Made by a program: the position numbers and the translations under genes. The notes below the pieces were generated by a model. It did not search any database. It saw only the letters and a program-made list of their open reading frames with translations, and was not told where the DNA came from. From the NCBI RefSeq assembly GCF_034140825.1, contig NC_089037.1, forward strand, positions 36,485,001 through 36,549,000: DNA of 64,000 nucleotides. Reading direction: 5' to 3'. Shown here one piece after another: positions 11,927-26,685 of this stretch (its first letter is position 1; each line of letters opens with the position of its first letter). The stretch is from Oryza sativa Japonica Group. Taxonomy: Eukaryota > Streptophyta > Magnoliopsida > Poales > Poaceae.

Positions 11927-12544
11927 TGCGCCGCCGCCGGTGGTGGTGGTGGTGGTGGGGAGGGAGGAATGAGTGGCCGTGGAGGGGAGGGAAACGCGGG
12001 CGGCACGAGGCGGATTATTTTGCTAGAGGCGAATGGATGGACGGATTTGATTTGGTTTGGGTGGGAGATGCATCGTGGCCGTCCATTCTCCGGCAGCATC
12101 GCGTGGTGCACGCCACCCAGTGCCTTGTTGACATGTGGCTTACTGATCTTCTTAACTTTTTTTGGGGGGGAATTTGGGGTGAATAAAAATTCCTTATCCA
12201 CATGCTGATATTCTAGAATGTTTCGAAATGGAGAAGAAAATTTGTCAAGTTGTCTAATGTCTTTGATATTTAGATATTTCTGAAATTTGCTTTCAGAATG
12301 AGTCAATGACATGTGCATAATCTGTTGTGCAGCTCCATTTAAAATCCAATCATATTACTACCATTTTCATTGCACAGATATCGTTTTATTACACAGCCAA
12401 TCAAGGAAAAATTTATGACAATAAACCTATTTATTATTACTGAATCAAATGATATACTAATATGCCTAAAAACAGCATCATGTTCAGCTCAGCAGCATTA
12501 TGTATGGTGATGGTGTGTCATGGTATGAAGGGAGGATGATGAAA
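11927..12544. other. Intergenic: promoter of the S1-domain gene, then 3' flank of the pirin gene
   Basis: 11927-12060 is GC-rich with GGT/GGA runs and is the 5' leader of the S1 gene. 12200-12500 is AT-rich with no coding similarity and contains the likely 3' UTR of the pirin gene. Confidence 0.45.
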
Positions 12545-13986
12545 TCATGCTGTGGAGCTCCAATGGCGGGCCTTCTCGAAGCCATTCCTGCCATAGTAGT
12601 AATCCTCCATGGCCTGCTGGATCTCGGCGCGGGTGTTCATCACGAAGGGGCCATGCTGCACCACGGGCTCGTTGAGCGGCTGCCCGCCGACGAGCGCGAA
12701 CCGGAGCGGCTCGCCGGACTTATTCCAGACGCTCAGGCCGTCGCCGGGGCCGAGAACGAGGCAGTGGTGGGCGGTCGCCGGCGACGCCTTCTCCCTCCCG
12801 AACACGCCCTCGCCGTCGATGATGTAGACGAAGGCGTTCCAGGCCTCCGGGATGGGCTGGTGCAGCTGCGACCCCGGCTGCATCGTGAAGTCCATGTACA
12901 TCGTCGGCGTCCGCGTGTACACCGGCGAACGCACCCCGAAGGCCTCGCCGGCGATGATCTTCACCTCCACGCCGTCCTTCTCGGCGCAGCTGATGTCCTT
13001 GCTCATAAGCTCCTGGTACCTCGGCTCAATCCTGCATTGAAGAAGTTCATCCAATGAGCATTTGCAAACATGCAATCTTGCAAAATTGGAGTGCAAATCA
13101 AATCAATCATGGTGTGTATACATTTTGTCCTTGGAAGAGAGGTTGATCCAGAGCTGGAGGCCCTTCTGCACACCGTCCGCTGCCGGCATCTCCGAGTGCA
13201 CGATGCCGCGGCCAGCCGTCATCCACTGATGAACAAAAACATGATCAAGATTGCATTGTCAGCATCTGAAATTAGAAAACAAAGTCACCCTTTTTTTTTT
13301 CTGGTGAAACGTCAATTTCTGAAAGTGATGAAAGATATGTCCCTAGTTGGAGGGTAGAGTAAGACCTGGACATCTCCCGTGCCGATGGTGCCCTTGTGGC
13401 CTGCAAAGTCTTGGTGGGTGAACGCCCCCTGAATGGAAGAAACCATGAGTAGCATTTCAGCAAACACCTTACGGGCATAAAGAAAAGATGAAATGGAACT
13501 ACAAGAAGTTTAGTCATCCGTACTTCGAGCATGTAGGTGACTGTCTCGAATCCTCTATGCGGATGGTCGGGAAATCCAGCAGGCTTGGAAACTGGTAAAA
13601 CAGAAGGGGAAAATTAAGATCATTCGGGCACAAAAAGGGCCGCGATTTTACTCTACCGGTGAATTGGAATTGTGTAATTACCAGAGAATTCATCGAGCAT
13701 GAGGAAAGGATCCAGGTTCCTGAGCTCGTACCTGCAGAAAAAACAGAGGTCAACGCCCCCCATCCATTAGAACCCAACACGATTCGGCAAAACAAATCGA
13801 TCAGAGATTCAGAGATAGGATTGAATCGATGATGATCCTTCACCTGCCGATGCTCCTTCGCACGGTGGCGCCGTCGCCCTCGGGCTGGGACTCCGCCAGG
13901 AGCTTCTTCACCACCGTCCTCGGCTTCTCAAAAGTCGCCGCCGCCGCCGCGGCGACAGCATCCGACGACGAAGACGAAGAAGACAT
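12545..13986 (-). CDS. Pirin-like cupin protein (6 exons)
   Basis: Pirins are non-haem-iron bicupins that act as transcription cofactors or quercetinase-like enzymes. Exons on the minus strand: about 13986-13843, then blocks near 13735-13682, 13590-13523, 13430-13367, 13227-13123 and 13033-12545. The N-terminal cupin shows [56 protein letters not shown] and [14 protein letters not shown], which keeps the metal-binding pattern HPHRG..H..H..E. The second half has [22 protein letters not shown] and [22 protein letters not shown], the typical pirin C-terminus. I chose the ATG at 13986. An ATG at 14232 or 14235 in the same frame would add a hydrophobic segment, but the TATTTATA at about 14195-14202 would then lie inside the coding region. 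Confidence 0.87.
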
Positions 13987-14773
13987 GGTTGCTCGAATCA
14001 GCAAGAAAGCTGCAAGCAAGATGAGCGAGACAATCAGGAGAAGCAGCAGGAGATGCTTGGCCTTGGATTTGGATTTGGATTTGGGGTTAGAGGCAGTAGT
14101 ACAGGTTAGTGATCTTGCTGCTCTGCTGCTCTTTGGTGGTGGTGGCGGTGTGTGGCGAGTGGCGTTGATCCTGGCGAGACGAGAGGAGAGGGTGGTATAA
14201 ATAGCGGAGGAGGAGGGAGAGAAAAACTTCATCATGCTCCTCGTCATCATCGTGGATCCACTCCTCCTCTCCCCATGTCCCTCTCTAGGAGGATAAATAC
14301 TAGCAGAATTTGACCAAGGATTGGTATGGTGTTCTTGTTGGAAATGATCTTTAAAAACAAAATAATTTGTTTTTTTTTGGTAGGTGATTAATGGAGAGAT
14401 ATGCGGCTGCTTTGCTTGGGTTGGGGTTGACCAAAAAAAAACAGAGAGAGCAGTGTGTGTAGTGCCTCTGCCTCGCGTCACGTGTGGATGAAAAACGCTT
14501 TGTTTTATTGGTTTCTTCCTTCGCGGGAGCGGCTGCTTCCGGAATCGCGGCGCGGCGCGGGCGAGGTTGGAATGGATGGAGCTGGAACGTGCCAACGACG
14601 TGCTTACGTCTACTCTGCGTCATCCTTCCCCTGACGTCACCCTCGCGTCGGCGTTAGGCAATCGACGTCCGTCGCCTCGTATCCTCTTATTTCGTTTATT
14701 TCTTTCATCTTCGCTTTTTTTTTAAAAAAAAATGTGTTCTTCCCCTTCTTTTAATTACATTTTTTATAATTAA
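13987..14773. other. Promoter and leader of the pirin gene; no other gene seen
   Basis: Contains TATAAATA on the plus strand (TATTTATA on the minus strand) at 14195-14202, the likely core promoter of the pirin gene. The frame upstream of the chosen start stays open on the minus strand and would encode a run of Leu/Ile (LLLLLLIVSLILLAAFLLI). 14600-14770 is AT-rich with T and A runs. Confidence 0.4.
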
Positions 14774-14810
14774 CTAGTTGGGTGCCCGTGCGTTGCAACG
14801 GCAAAAAATG
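14774..14810 (-). mobile_element. Helitron 3' terminus (minus orientation)
   Basis: Read on the minus strand, the sequence CCGTTGCAACGCACGG can form a short hairpin and is followed by GCACCCAA and then CTAG, with T as the next flanking base. Hairpin, CTAG end and insertion before T are the marks of a Helitron 3' end, and this GTTGCAACGCACGGGCA phrase is very common in grass Helitrons. The body of the element runs to higher coordinates and is interrupted by the MULE at 15108. Candidate 5' ends are at 28512 and 31684. Confidence 0.6.
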
Positions 14811-15107
14811 TATGCATTAAAGCATCTCGCCTGTTATGAATGGCAAATGAAGAGGATAGAATGTGGCTAATGTTCCTCTCTAAACAAAGGAATATGGTTA
14901 ATGTATCAGACTATCAGGTATACTTGAAAAGAATTTTCTCTAACCATTAGGCATTGGCACAGAAGAATACGGTTTCATTTTCTAAGATCACAAGTTCTAA
15001 ATATTACCCTCTTAGGTGATACATAGTTAGTTGATGTTTTCCTCAAAAAAAAAATTGGTTGGTGCTTCGGGAAGCAGTCACGGACATCACACACATGACT
15101 AAATTTA

Positions 15108-15232
15108 GAGTAAATCCCTTGTATACCCATGAAAACTTCCATAATCTCTTCTATACCCCTAATTTTACTCGATCCCCTCTGTAACCCCGAATTTTCGCTT
15201 TCATCCCTTCCATGCCCCACCCGTTAGGTTTC
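15108..15232 (+). repeat. Left terminal inverted repeat of the MULE
   Basis: Matches the reverse complement of 25753-25876 along its whole length with a handful of base differences. Both arms carry CCCATGAAAACTTCC and CGAATTTTCGCTTTCATCCC. Confidence 0.9.
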
Positions 15233-15359
15233 CGTTTGATCTGTAACGTTATCTGTGTGTTACATTGTCAGTATTTTCAAAAAATACCAAAATACCCCTG
15301 GCAGTGCAAACCCTAGCTAAACAGATCTAATCCCCTTCTTTCTCCCCAATCCTTTCTCC

Positions 15360-15720
15360 TCTCCACGCGCAGGCCGCGCCGCCGGTCCCCGCCCTCCCCG
15401 TCGCGCGCGCAGGCCAGGAAGGCCCTCCCGTCGCTCGGTGGGGGCGCCGCCGGCCCCCGCCCTCCCCGTCGCGCGCGCCACCGCCATCCCACGGCCCTCC
15501 CCGTCGCGCGCGCCAGCCAGGAAGGCCCTCCCGTCGCTCGGTGGGGGCGCCGCCGGCCCCCGCCCTCCCCGTCGCGCGCGCCGCCGGCCACCGCCCTCCC
15601 CGTCGCGCGCGCCGGCTAGGAAGGCCCTCCCGTCGCTCGGTGGGGGCGCCGCCGCGCGCGCGCCACCGGCCCGGCCCCCTCCCTCCCGTCGCTCGGTGGG
15701 GCGCCGCCGACCACTACCCT
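15360..15720 (+). repeat. GC-rich tandem-like repeats in the MULE 5' region
   Basis: The phrases CCGCCCTCCCCGTCGCGCGC and TCCCGTCGCTCGGTGGGG recur about every 60-110 bp (several full or partial units). No protein is supported in any frame; long open frames here are due to base composition. A separate 36-bp direct duplication (ttcttcttcttgcttatgta inside it) lies at about 15877-15950. The block sits between the TIR and the transposase start, where MULEs often keep subterminal repeats. Confidence 0.7.
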
Positions 15721-16205
15721 ACCGTCGCACTGTGGGCCACCGCCGGCTGCCCTCCCGTCGCGCGGCTACCGACCATAGCCCTCTGTCGCGGGCGCCGCTG
15801 TCCACCGTCCTCCCGTCGTGTGGCCAAATCCACCACCCTCTATCGCTGCGCCACCCAGCACCGCCCTATTGGTAGGAATTTTCATTTCTTCTTCTTGCTT
15901 ATGTAAAGTAGCAATTTTCATTTCTTCTTCTTGCTTATGTAAAGTAGCAGTTGATGAGTGATTGATTTCTTGTTTATAGGAGTGGGTTGTTCATTGGTGT
16001 CGGTAAGAGAAACAGTTGAAGCCACCATCTCTGCAGCACATCTATTGGGCATGGCAGATTCAAGGCTTAGCACGGTTCCTTCATGGCTCCCCGTTGGGTT
16101 AGTGACCTAACTTGCTCTCATTCATAAGTTTGCTGTAGTTGTATGTGTGGGGATCATTTTGGTTGATGCATAGATTGATAGACAGCTACTGTGTTCATCC
16201 ACAGG

Positions 16206-16709
16206 ATGGACCCCTTAACTACATATCTTTTGGAAATCAAACTAGCCGGGGATCAAAAAAATGCTAGGGTGAAATATGATTGGTTTATTTTCAATAAGAT
16301 GATAGACTCAAATGCTATGTGCTACAAAGACTTTGTTGATGATATTGCAAAGTCATATCCATGGGGGCCAAATGAAACCGTCACAATTGGCTATGTGGAT
16401 ATGGTTCATAAAATTTCTCATCATGTCACAACTGACCAGGATATGCTAGAAATGTTTGAAAAGTTTGTTGATATCAAGGTGATTCCAATGATTATTCGTA
16501 TACATGGTATGAATGAAAATATTGATGAGTTAGACCACACTCTTGTTAAAGCAAACATATGTGTTCCCGATACTCCTTCTCTGGCAACCCCATCTCAAGT
16601 GGATTTCAGCCAACCTAGCAGCAGCACTCTGCCTTCTCATGTCCTCATGCCATCAGACACATACTTAATAAACCCATTTCCTATGGCTGAGCATGTTGGT
16701 GTGGATGAT
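16206..16709 (+). CDS. MULE transposase, N-terminal segment (PB1-like domain)
   Basis: Starts at ATG 16206 just after a good acceptor (ccacag), so an upstream noncoding exon is likely. It encodes MDPLTTYLLEIKLAG, then a PB1-like fold region (WFIFNKMIDSNAMCYKDFVD, MLEMFEKFVDIKVIPMIIRI) as found at the N-terminus of many plant MURA-type transposases, and a Pro/Ser-rich linker. The frame is cut at VGVDD by the LTR element. The same frame resumes at 22056 directly after the ATGAT target duplication, so this was one exon before the insertion. Confidence 0.8.
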
Positions 16710-17772
16710 TGACGGAGCTCGTGGCTCCTCACCGGGAGACCGCGCAGGCCCCCCTTTGCCGGTTCGGCCGGGGGCTTAGGGTGCGATCTCAAGCTCTCTC
16801 TGTATGTGGAAAGATTACTCGCCGGCAAGACACACGAGACACGGCGATGTATACAGGTTCGGGCCGCTGCGAGGCGTAATACCCTACTCCTGTGTTTTTG
16901 TGGATTTGTGTATGGACAAGTTACAAAGGATCAACTTCCTTTCCCCTCAGCCTTCCAAAAGGGAAAAGTCCCCCCTCTAAATGGGCAAGGTCCTCCTTTT
17001 ATATCTCAAGGGGATACCACATGCACCTTTCTCTTTCCAAACTGGACTGTTCTTTTTCTCTTTAATGGGCGGAGATCGGTACGGTTTCCATCCGGGAGCC
17101 CTTCTGATGGGACAGCCCACACCTACCCCCACCTCCCCCGAAGACAGAGATGACGCGGGACCGTGGCTGTCTGTCGATGACGCGATCAGTGCCAGACCGG
17201 TCATTCTTGTCCACCACGCGTCAGCTTAACAACGTGCATGTTTGCCCTTCTTCGTGTAACACCTTGCCTGTAATGGTTAGGATGAAGCCTGGTATAAATC
17301 TGACCAGGGCTAACGTGCCATCTCTAAGAGATAACACGCTAGCTCCGGCTTGAGACGAGTTGCCTTGAGGCTTTCGTCTTGACGGGATGGGGCGAGGCGT
17401 GCGTCAGACCGCCAGTCGCCACCTAACCCTTGATCTGACCGGTCTGTGACTGGTCACAGACCGGATAAAAGAGCGTGCTGTACTGCGTTGCACGCAGCGT
17501 GACACGCTTGACCAGACTGCAATAAATGCTGTTAGGTGAGCACAGCTGTGCTCACTTATCCCATATATGTGGCGCAGACTTCTTTAAGGGGTCGGGGTGC
17601 CCCGGCCCTCGGGGCCGGGGCAAGCGCAACCCGACCCCCCCTCGGGGGAAATCACGAGGAGGGCGGACACCTCACCCTCGGGCCCGACGTCCCCGAAGGT
17701 GCCAGGCCACGTGGGCGATTGCGTCTGCCTCAAGCCTCTGGTCATGATACTCCCGGTCCCATATCACCGACA
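16710..17772 (-). repeat. LTR (3' LTR in element orientation)
   Basis: 1,063 bp, TG..CA bounded, nearly identical to 20988-22050. Includes the inverted phrase ACCGGTCTGTGACTGGTCAC and a GC-rich end. Confidence 0.92.
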
Positions 17773-19512
17773 GTAGCCCCCGGCGTTATGCCAGAGCAAT
17801 TTCCCTTCCCAAGGGAAGCGGTCAGGTGTGACGCCACCCCTAAAGCCTGGTGACAGGTGGGACCGGTCTCCGTAGTTGGGCAAAATACCCAACGGTCTCA
17901 ATCCATGCACATTGGTAATGGTGACTTGGCTGTCCATAATGGGCGGTCTCTTCAAGACTGCCACATTACCTGAGCAGCGCACGAATCTGGGCGAGCCGAT
18001 TTGCTTCGCCTGGAGATATGGTGATGGTGCTTTTCTCGGAGCCATCAGAATAGCGTATAGCATCTTCTGGGCCCGAGGGTATCGGGTTTTGGCGTCCCGG
18101 AGGGCCTCACTAACAAAGTAGATGGGCCGCTGCACCTTTCGGCGGGGCCGATCCTCTTCGCTAGGGGCCGCATCTCCAGGGCGCTCTTCATCCGAGAGGC
18201 AGCGCGGGGCGCCCTCGGCTTCTGCGCCGATATCCTCGGGGTAAGAGGGCGACAGGCGCGGCCTTCCCGCAGTGGCCCCGAGGCTATCCTGAGGGTCGGG
18301 GGCGCCTGACACCGTCGGACAAGCAGGCGGAGGGCCGACTCCGGCCGTCGGGGGCCTTGGGCCGCCGTTCGGCTTGGGGGCCTCTCGGACCCTGACTTCT
18401 CCCCGTGGGTAGCGCTGGAAGAGTTCCCTTCCGGAACCGAGGACGGCGCACGCGCGCAGGTCCGGGACGCCGCCGACCACATCGTCCACAGCTTCGAGGG
18501 TACGGCCCCTCGGCTCGCGTTCGCCCTCGACTCCGACGAGGAGGGCGGCGACGGTGGTGCGGACGATAACGACGACAAGGCTGGTGACCCGGGCGCGTCG
18601 GAGTGAGCCCCCAGGCCCCCGCCAATCTTGAATAGCTTTTTCTTTCTTCTTCCGAGGCCTTCGGGCCCCCTTCTTGTATAGACTAATTTAATCTGCAACC
18701 AAATAAAGAGGAAATTTCTATGTCAGTTCTATTTGTTGTGTGTATGAGACGAGGATGGTCTGTGCCGCGGTCCTTCTGTGTCTTGGCTTGATCAAGGGCT
18801 CGTGCCCAAGTCCTAGTCCTCAAATGGCTCGGGTCGGGGCTAGTGCCTGGGGAGATCCACATGTCGAGACTGGCCAGGCCGGGAACGTGGTGACCGAGGG
18901 TTATGGGTGACCCGATTGTGGGTTTTTGCCGATTCCCCCCCGGAGTTCACCACGCCCCGGGGCACGGCTCGGTTCTGGGCCCCGTTTGGCGATTTTAGCT
19001 GACCGAACCGAGCCCCCGAGGGCAAGGTTGAGCACGAGTGACCTATTTCAAGTCAAGATTCTTCAAAAAGGAAACAAAAGCACAGACACAACCTTTAAGA
19101 AATCGAAAATGCTTTTGTTGAAATACGGAAGAGAAAAAAGATAAGCCCCCGGCCAACCCTGCACGCCCGGGGGGGTGCGGGGTTGGCCCGAGCCCGAAAC
19201 CTGACACCCGACCCCCACTAGGGGTAGAAGCGACGAAGGTGTTTGATGTTCCACGGGTTAGGCAGCTCTGTGCCGTCGCCCGTGGCCAGCCGAACGGAGC
19301 CCGGCCGGGGGACGCCGATCACTCGATACGGACCCTCCCACATTGGTGAGAGTTTGCTCAGTCCAGCACGCGTTTGGACGCGGCGTAGGACGAGGTCGTC
19401 GACGCAGAGTGATCGGGCCCGGACGTGGCGCTGATGGTAGCGCCGCAGGCTCTGCTGGTAGCGCGCGGCTCGGAGGGCCGCGCGCCGCCTTCGCTCTTCC
19501 AAGTAGTCGAGG

Positions 19513-20958
19513 TCAAGGAGCGCCGGCCTTCTTTCTGTCGCTCGCAGACCTCCCCTTTCGGGTGGCCAGCGAAACGCCCTCGACGGCGAGGACATGACCC
19601 TCGTCGTCGGAATGGGCCAACCTCTTCTTCCTCCTCCTGTCCCGCCGCCCTGTCTGAGCAGCGGATCCGGGGGCGGCCGAAGCTGCCACTCCGGGACCGG
19701 AGGGGTTCCAGGTCCATGCCTCCTCCTTACGAGCCACTCGATCCGCAAGCTGAAAAAGCTCCGCGGTAGTCTGGGGCTCTTTGGAGGCAATCTTTTCGAG
19801 CATGCGGTTGTGCCGCACACCCCCCCTGAACGCGTAAATCACCGCGTGTGCAGGGATGCATGGTATGGTGTTGCGGACTTGACAGAACCGCTGAATATAC
19901 GAGCGAAGTGACTCATCATCCCTTCGTTGTACCGCGTGTAAGTCCGCTTCTTCACCTGGGCGCGGATATGTGCCTTGAAAGTTCATGGTGAACTGTTGGC
20001 ACAAATCCTCCCAGGAGTGGACCGACGCGGGTGGCAAGTTCATTAGCCAACCCCGCGCCTGTCCCTTCAGGGCCATGGGAAAGAAATTCGCCATGACCCT
20101 GTCGTCTCCCCCAGCGGCCTCGATCCCGGTCGTATAGACCTGGAGAAACTCGGTGGGGTTGACGCTCCCATCATACTTCTCGGTGATGGTGGGCCGGAAC
20201 CTTGGGGGCCAACGGACATTCCGAAGACTCGCCACAAAGGCTCTACAGCCGACACCACCAGCCGGGGGCACGGAGGGCTGATCCTCACGTCCATGTCGAG
20301 GTGACACTCTGGACGAGGAGGCGCCCTCCGTTGCACGGGGAGTACGCCGGCTATTACGCTCGATGTTGAGGCGGGCATCCGGCTCCCCATGCTGATCCTC
20401 CCGAGTCGACGGTGTCGACGAGGGAGTGGCAGCCGAATGACGTGCAGCCGCCGCCGCTCGCCGCGCCCTCCGCCTTGATGACACGGAGCCGGTGGTAGCG
20501 GCGCCGGAGGTCTTGGTGGTGACGGACCGTCCACCAGCACCCAGGCGTTGCTGCGCCGTCATGACCAAGTTGGCCACGTCGTCCAGCCATCGCTGGGCTG
20601 GAGACTCCGGGTCAGGGACGACAGGCGGGTGTCGTAGGAGCGCGCCAGCAGCCTGAAGCGCGCCCTGAGGCGTGCTGCCGTCGCCGTAGACGAGGAGGCG
20701 ACGCTCCCCATCTCGCCGTTCTCCTGCACCACCCGCGACTGGTGATGCTGCGGATTTCTCGACTCTCTCGAGCGCCTCCCCCTGCTTGGGACTTTGGCGT
20801 GGAGGAGGTGGGGGAGTGCGAGCTCGACGGCGCGGGTTTGGCTCCCCGTCATCGCCGCTCACACTCGGAGAGAGATTGTGCGCCTTTGCTTGCTCGGCCA
20901 TTAGGCTGAACAAGGGAAACTTGGCGCACACGGAAGAGTATGAGAGCTCAGAAAACAC
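19513..20958 (-). other. gag-type region of the LTR element
   Basis: Read on the minus strand, it shows a typical plant Ty3/gypsy gag core: SWEDLCQQFTMNFQGTYPRP, LRSYIQRFCQVRNTIPCIP and AYAFRGGV-like and LFQLADRVARKEEAW phrases, preceded by a Pro/Arg/Ser-rich leader. It lies just inside the 5' LTR, as expected for gag. Retained as part of a fossil element. Confidence 0.75.
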
Positions 20959-20987
20959 ACGCTGAGCCCCCTACCTGGCGCGCCAGA

Positions 20988-22050
20988 TGACGGAGCTCGT
21001 GGCTCCTCACCGGGAGACCGCGCAGGCCCCCCTTTGCCGGTTCGGCCGGGGGCTTAGGGTGCGATCTCAAGCTCTCTCTGTATGTGGAAAGATTACTCGC
21101 CGGCAAGACACACGAGACACGGCGATGTATACAGGTTCGGGCCGCTGCGAGGCGTAATACCCTACTCCTGTGTTTTTGTGGATTTGTGTATGGACAAGTT
21201 ACAAAGGATCAACTTCCTTTCCCCTCAGCCTTCCAAAAGGGAAAAGTCCCCCCTCTAAATGGGCAAGGTCCTCCTTTTATATCTCAAGGAGATACCACAT
21301 GCACCTTTCTCTTTCCAAACTGGACTGTTCTTTTTCTCTTTAATGGGCGGAGATCGGTACGGTTTCCATCCGGGAGCCCTTCTGATGGGACAGCCCACAC
21401 CTACCCCCACCTCCCCCGAAGACAGAGATGACGCGGGACCGTGGCTGTCTGTCGATGACGCGATCAGTGCCAGACCGGTCATTCTTGTCCACCACGCGTC
21501 AGCTTAACAACGTGCATGTTTGCCCTTCTTCGTGTAACACCTTGCCTGTAATGGTTAGGATGAAGCCTGGTATAAATCTGACCAGGGCTAACGTGCCATC
21601 TCTAAGAGATAACACGCTAGCTCCGGCTTGAGACGAGTTGCCTTGAGGCTTTCGTCTTGACGGGATGGGGCGAGGCGTGCGTCAGACCGCCAGTCGCCAC
21701 CTAACCCTTGATCTGACCGGTCTGTGACTGGTCACAGACCGGATAAAAGAGCGTGCTGTACTGCGTTGCACGCAGCGTGACACGCTTGACCAGACTGCAA
21801 TAAATGCTGTTAGGTGAGCACAGCTGTGCTCACTTATCCCATATATGTGGCGCAGACTTCTTTAAGGGGTCGGGGTGCCCCGGCCCTCGGGGCCGGGGCA
21901 AGCGCAACCCGACCCCCCCTCGGGGGAAATCACGAGGAGGGCGGACACCTCACCCTCGGGCCCGACGTCCCCGAAGGTGCCAGGCCACGTGGGCGATTGC
22001 GTCTGCCTCAAGCCTCTGGTCATGATACTCCCGGTCCCATATCACCGACA
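20988..22050 (-). repeat. LTR (5' LTR in element orientation)
   Basis: Direct repeat of 16710-17772. The adjacent ATGAT at 22051-22055 is the right copy of the target duplication. Confidence 0.92.
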
Positions 22051-22055
22051 ATGAT

Positions 22056-25752
<3,697 letters not shown>

Positions 25753-25876
25753 AAACCTAACGGGAGAGGCATGGAAGGGATGAAAGCGAAAATTCGGGGG
25801 TATAAAGGGGATCGAGTAAAATTGGGGGTATAGAAGAGATTAGGGAAGTTTTCATGGGTATACAAGGGATTTACTC
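25753..25876 (-). repeat. Right terminal inverted repeat of the MULE
   Basis: Inverted match to 15108-15232. The second copy of the 9-bp target duplication follows at 25877-25885. Confidence 0.9.
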
Positions 25877-25992
25877 CTAAATTTATCAAGGGTCATGCAC
25901 TTGATAAATCAAAATTGGAGTGTGACCTTTTTGGGGTCTACTGATAATAATCTTTTGGTACATGCTAAATTTCAAGTTATATGCCTTGAACA

Positions 25993-26153
<161 letters not shown>

Positions 26154-26442
26154 AAACTGAAAATCATCTTAAAGGATTACAACTGAATTTACATGGAATC
26201 CAATCCATTAGACATAAATGAATCTGAGTAATTCTCTGGATAGTACACTATGTGTTCACGGTAATCTTTAAAAGCTTATAGAATCCTCAGTACATCGAGT
26301 TGCAATTTTGCACAGATAAATACAATTCTCTAAGAAACAGGAATGAATAATAAGAAATGTCAGTGGTAGCATATGGGGCAACTGTGGAGGCACAAATGGA
26401 CGCGCCAAGAAAATGTAAAAATGTGCTATCAATTGCAACTTA

Positions 26443-26685
26443 GGGTGTGTTTGAGGAGAAGGGGATTGAGGAGATTAGGAAGATACGCAAAACGAGGTGA
26501 GCCATTAGCTCATGATTAATTGAGTATTAACTATTTTAAATTTCAAAAATGGATTAATATGATTTTTTAAAGCAACTTTGCTATAGAAATTTTTTTGCAA
26601 AAAACACACCGTTTAGTAGTTTAAAAAGCGTGCGCGCGGAAAACGAGACTCAAATCTCCCCTATGTCCCCAGAACGAACGGAGCC
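26443..26685. mobile_element. Tourist-like MITE, about 243 bp
   Basis: Begins GGGTGTGTTTGAGGAGAAGG and ends in CGAACGGAGCC. The ends are imperfect inverted repeats, with TTA on both sides (26440-26442 and 26686-26688). The inner phrase gcgtgcgcgcggaaaacgag is typical of a very common rice MITE with 3-bp TTA/TAA duplications. A relative lies inverted at about 47788-48010. Confidence 0.65.

Larger units (their letters stand above)
16710..22050 (-). mobile_element. Young Ty3/gypsy-type LTR element, non-autonomous, nested in the MULE
   Basis: Two direct LTRs of 1,063 bp (16710-17772 and 20988-22050) with TG..CA ends are flanked by the 5-bp duplication ATGAT (16705-16709 and 22051-22055). The internal part is only about 3.2 kb. 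By the orientation of gag, the 5' LTR is the right one. A primer-binding-like stretch (TGGCGCGCCAGGTAGGGGG on the minus strand) lies beside it, and a purine-rich tract lies next to the left LTR. A gag-type region and small pol-like scraps (integrase-end-like and RNase H-like) are present, but most of pol is absent, so the element is broken and would depend on a relative. The LTRs differ at about one site, which suggests insertion within roughly the last 0.1 million years. Confidence 0.92.

Noticed and set aside
14195-14202. TATAAATA on the plus strand as promoter of a plus-strand gene
   Set aside because: No coding region follows before the Helitron end at 14774; its reverse (TATTTATA) fits the pirin gene better.
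15438-15906. Plus-strand frames of 120-145 aa rich in Ala/Pro/Arg
   Set aside because: Arise from GC-rich repeats in the MULE; several frames are open at once.
17526-18698. Assorted open frames in the left part of the LTR element
   Set aside because: LTR and decayed internal sequence of a fossil element; not separate genes.
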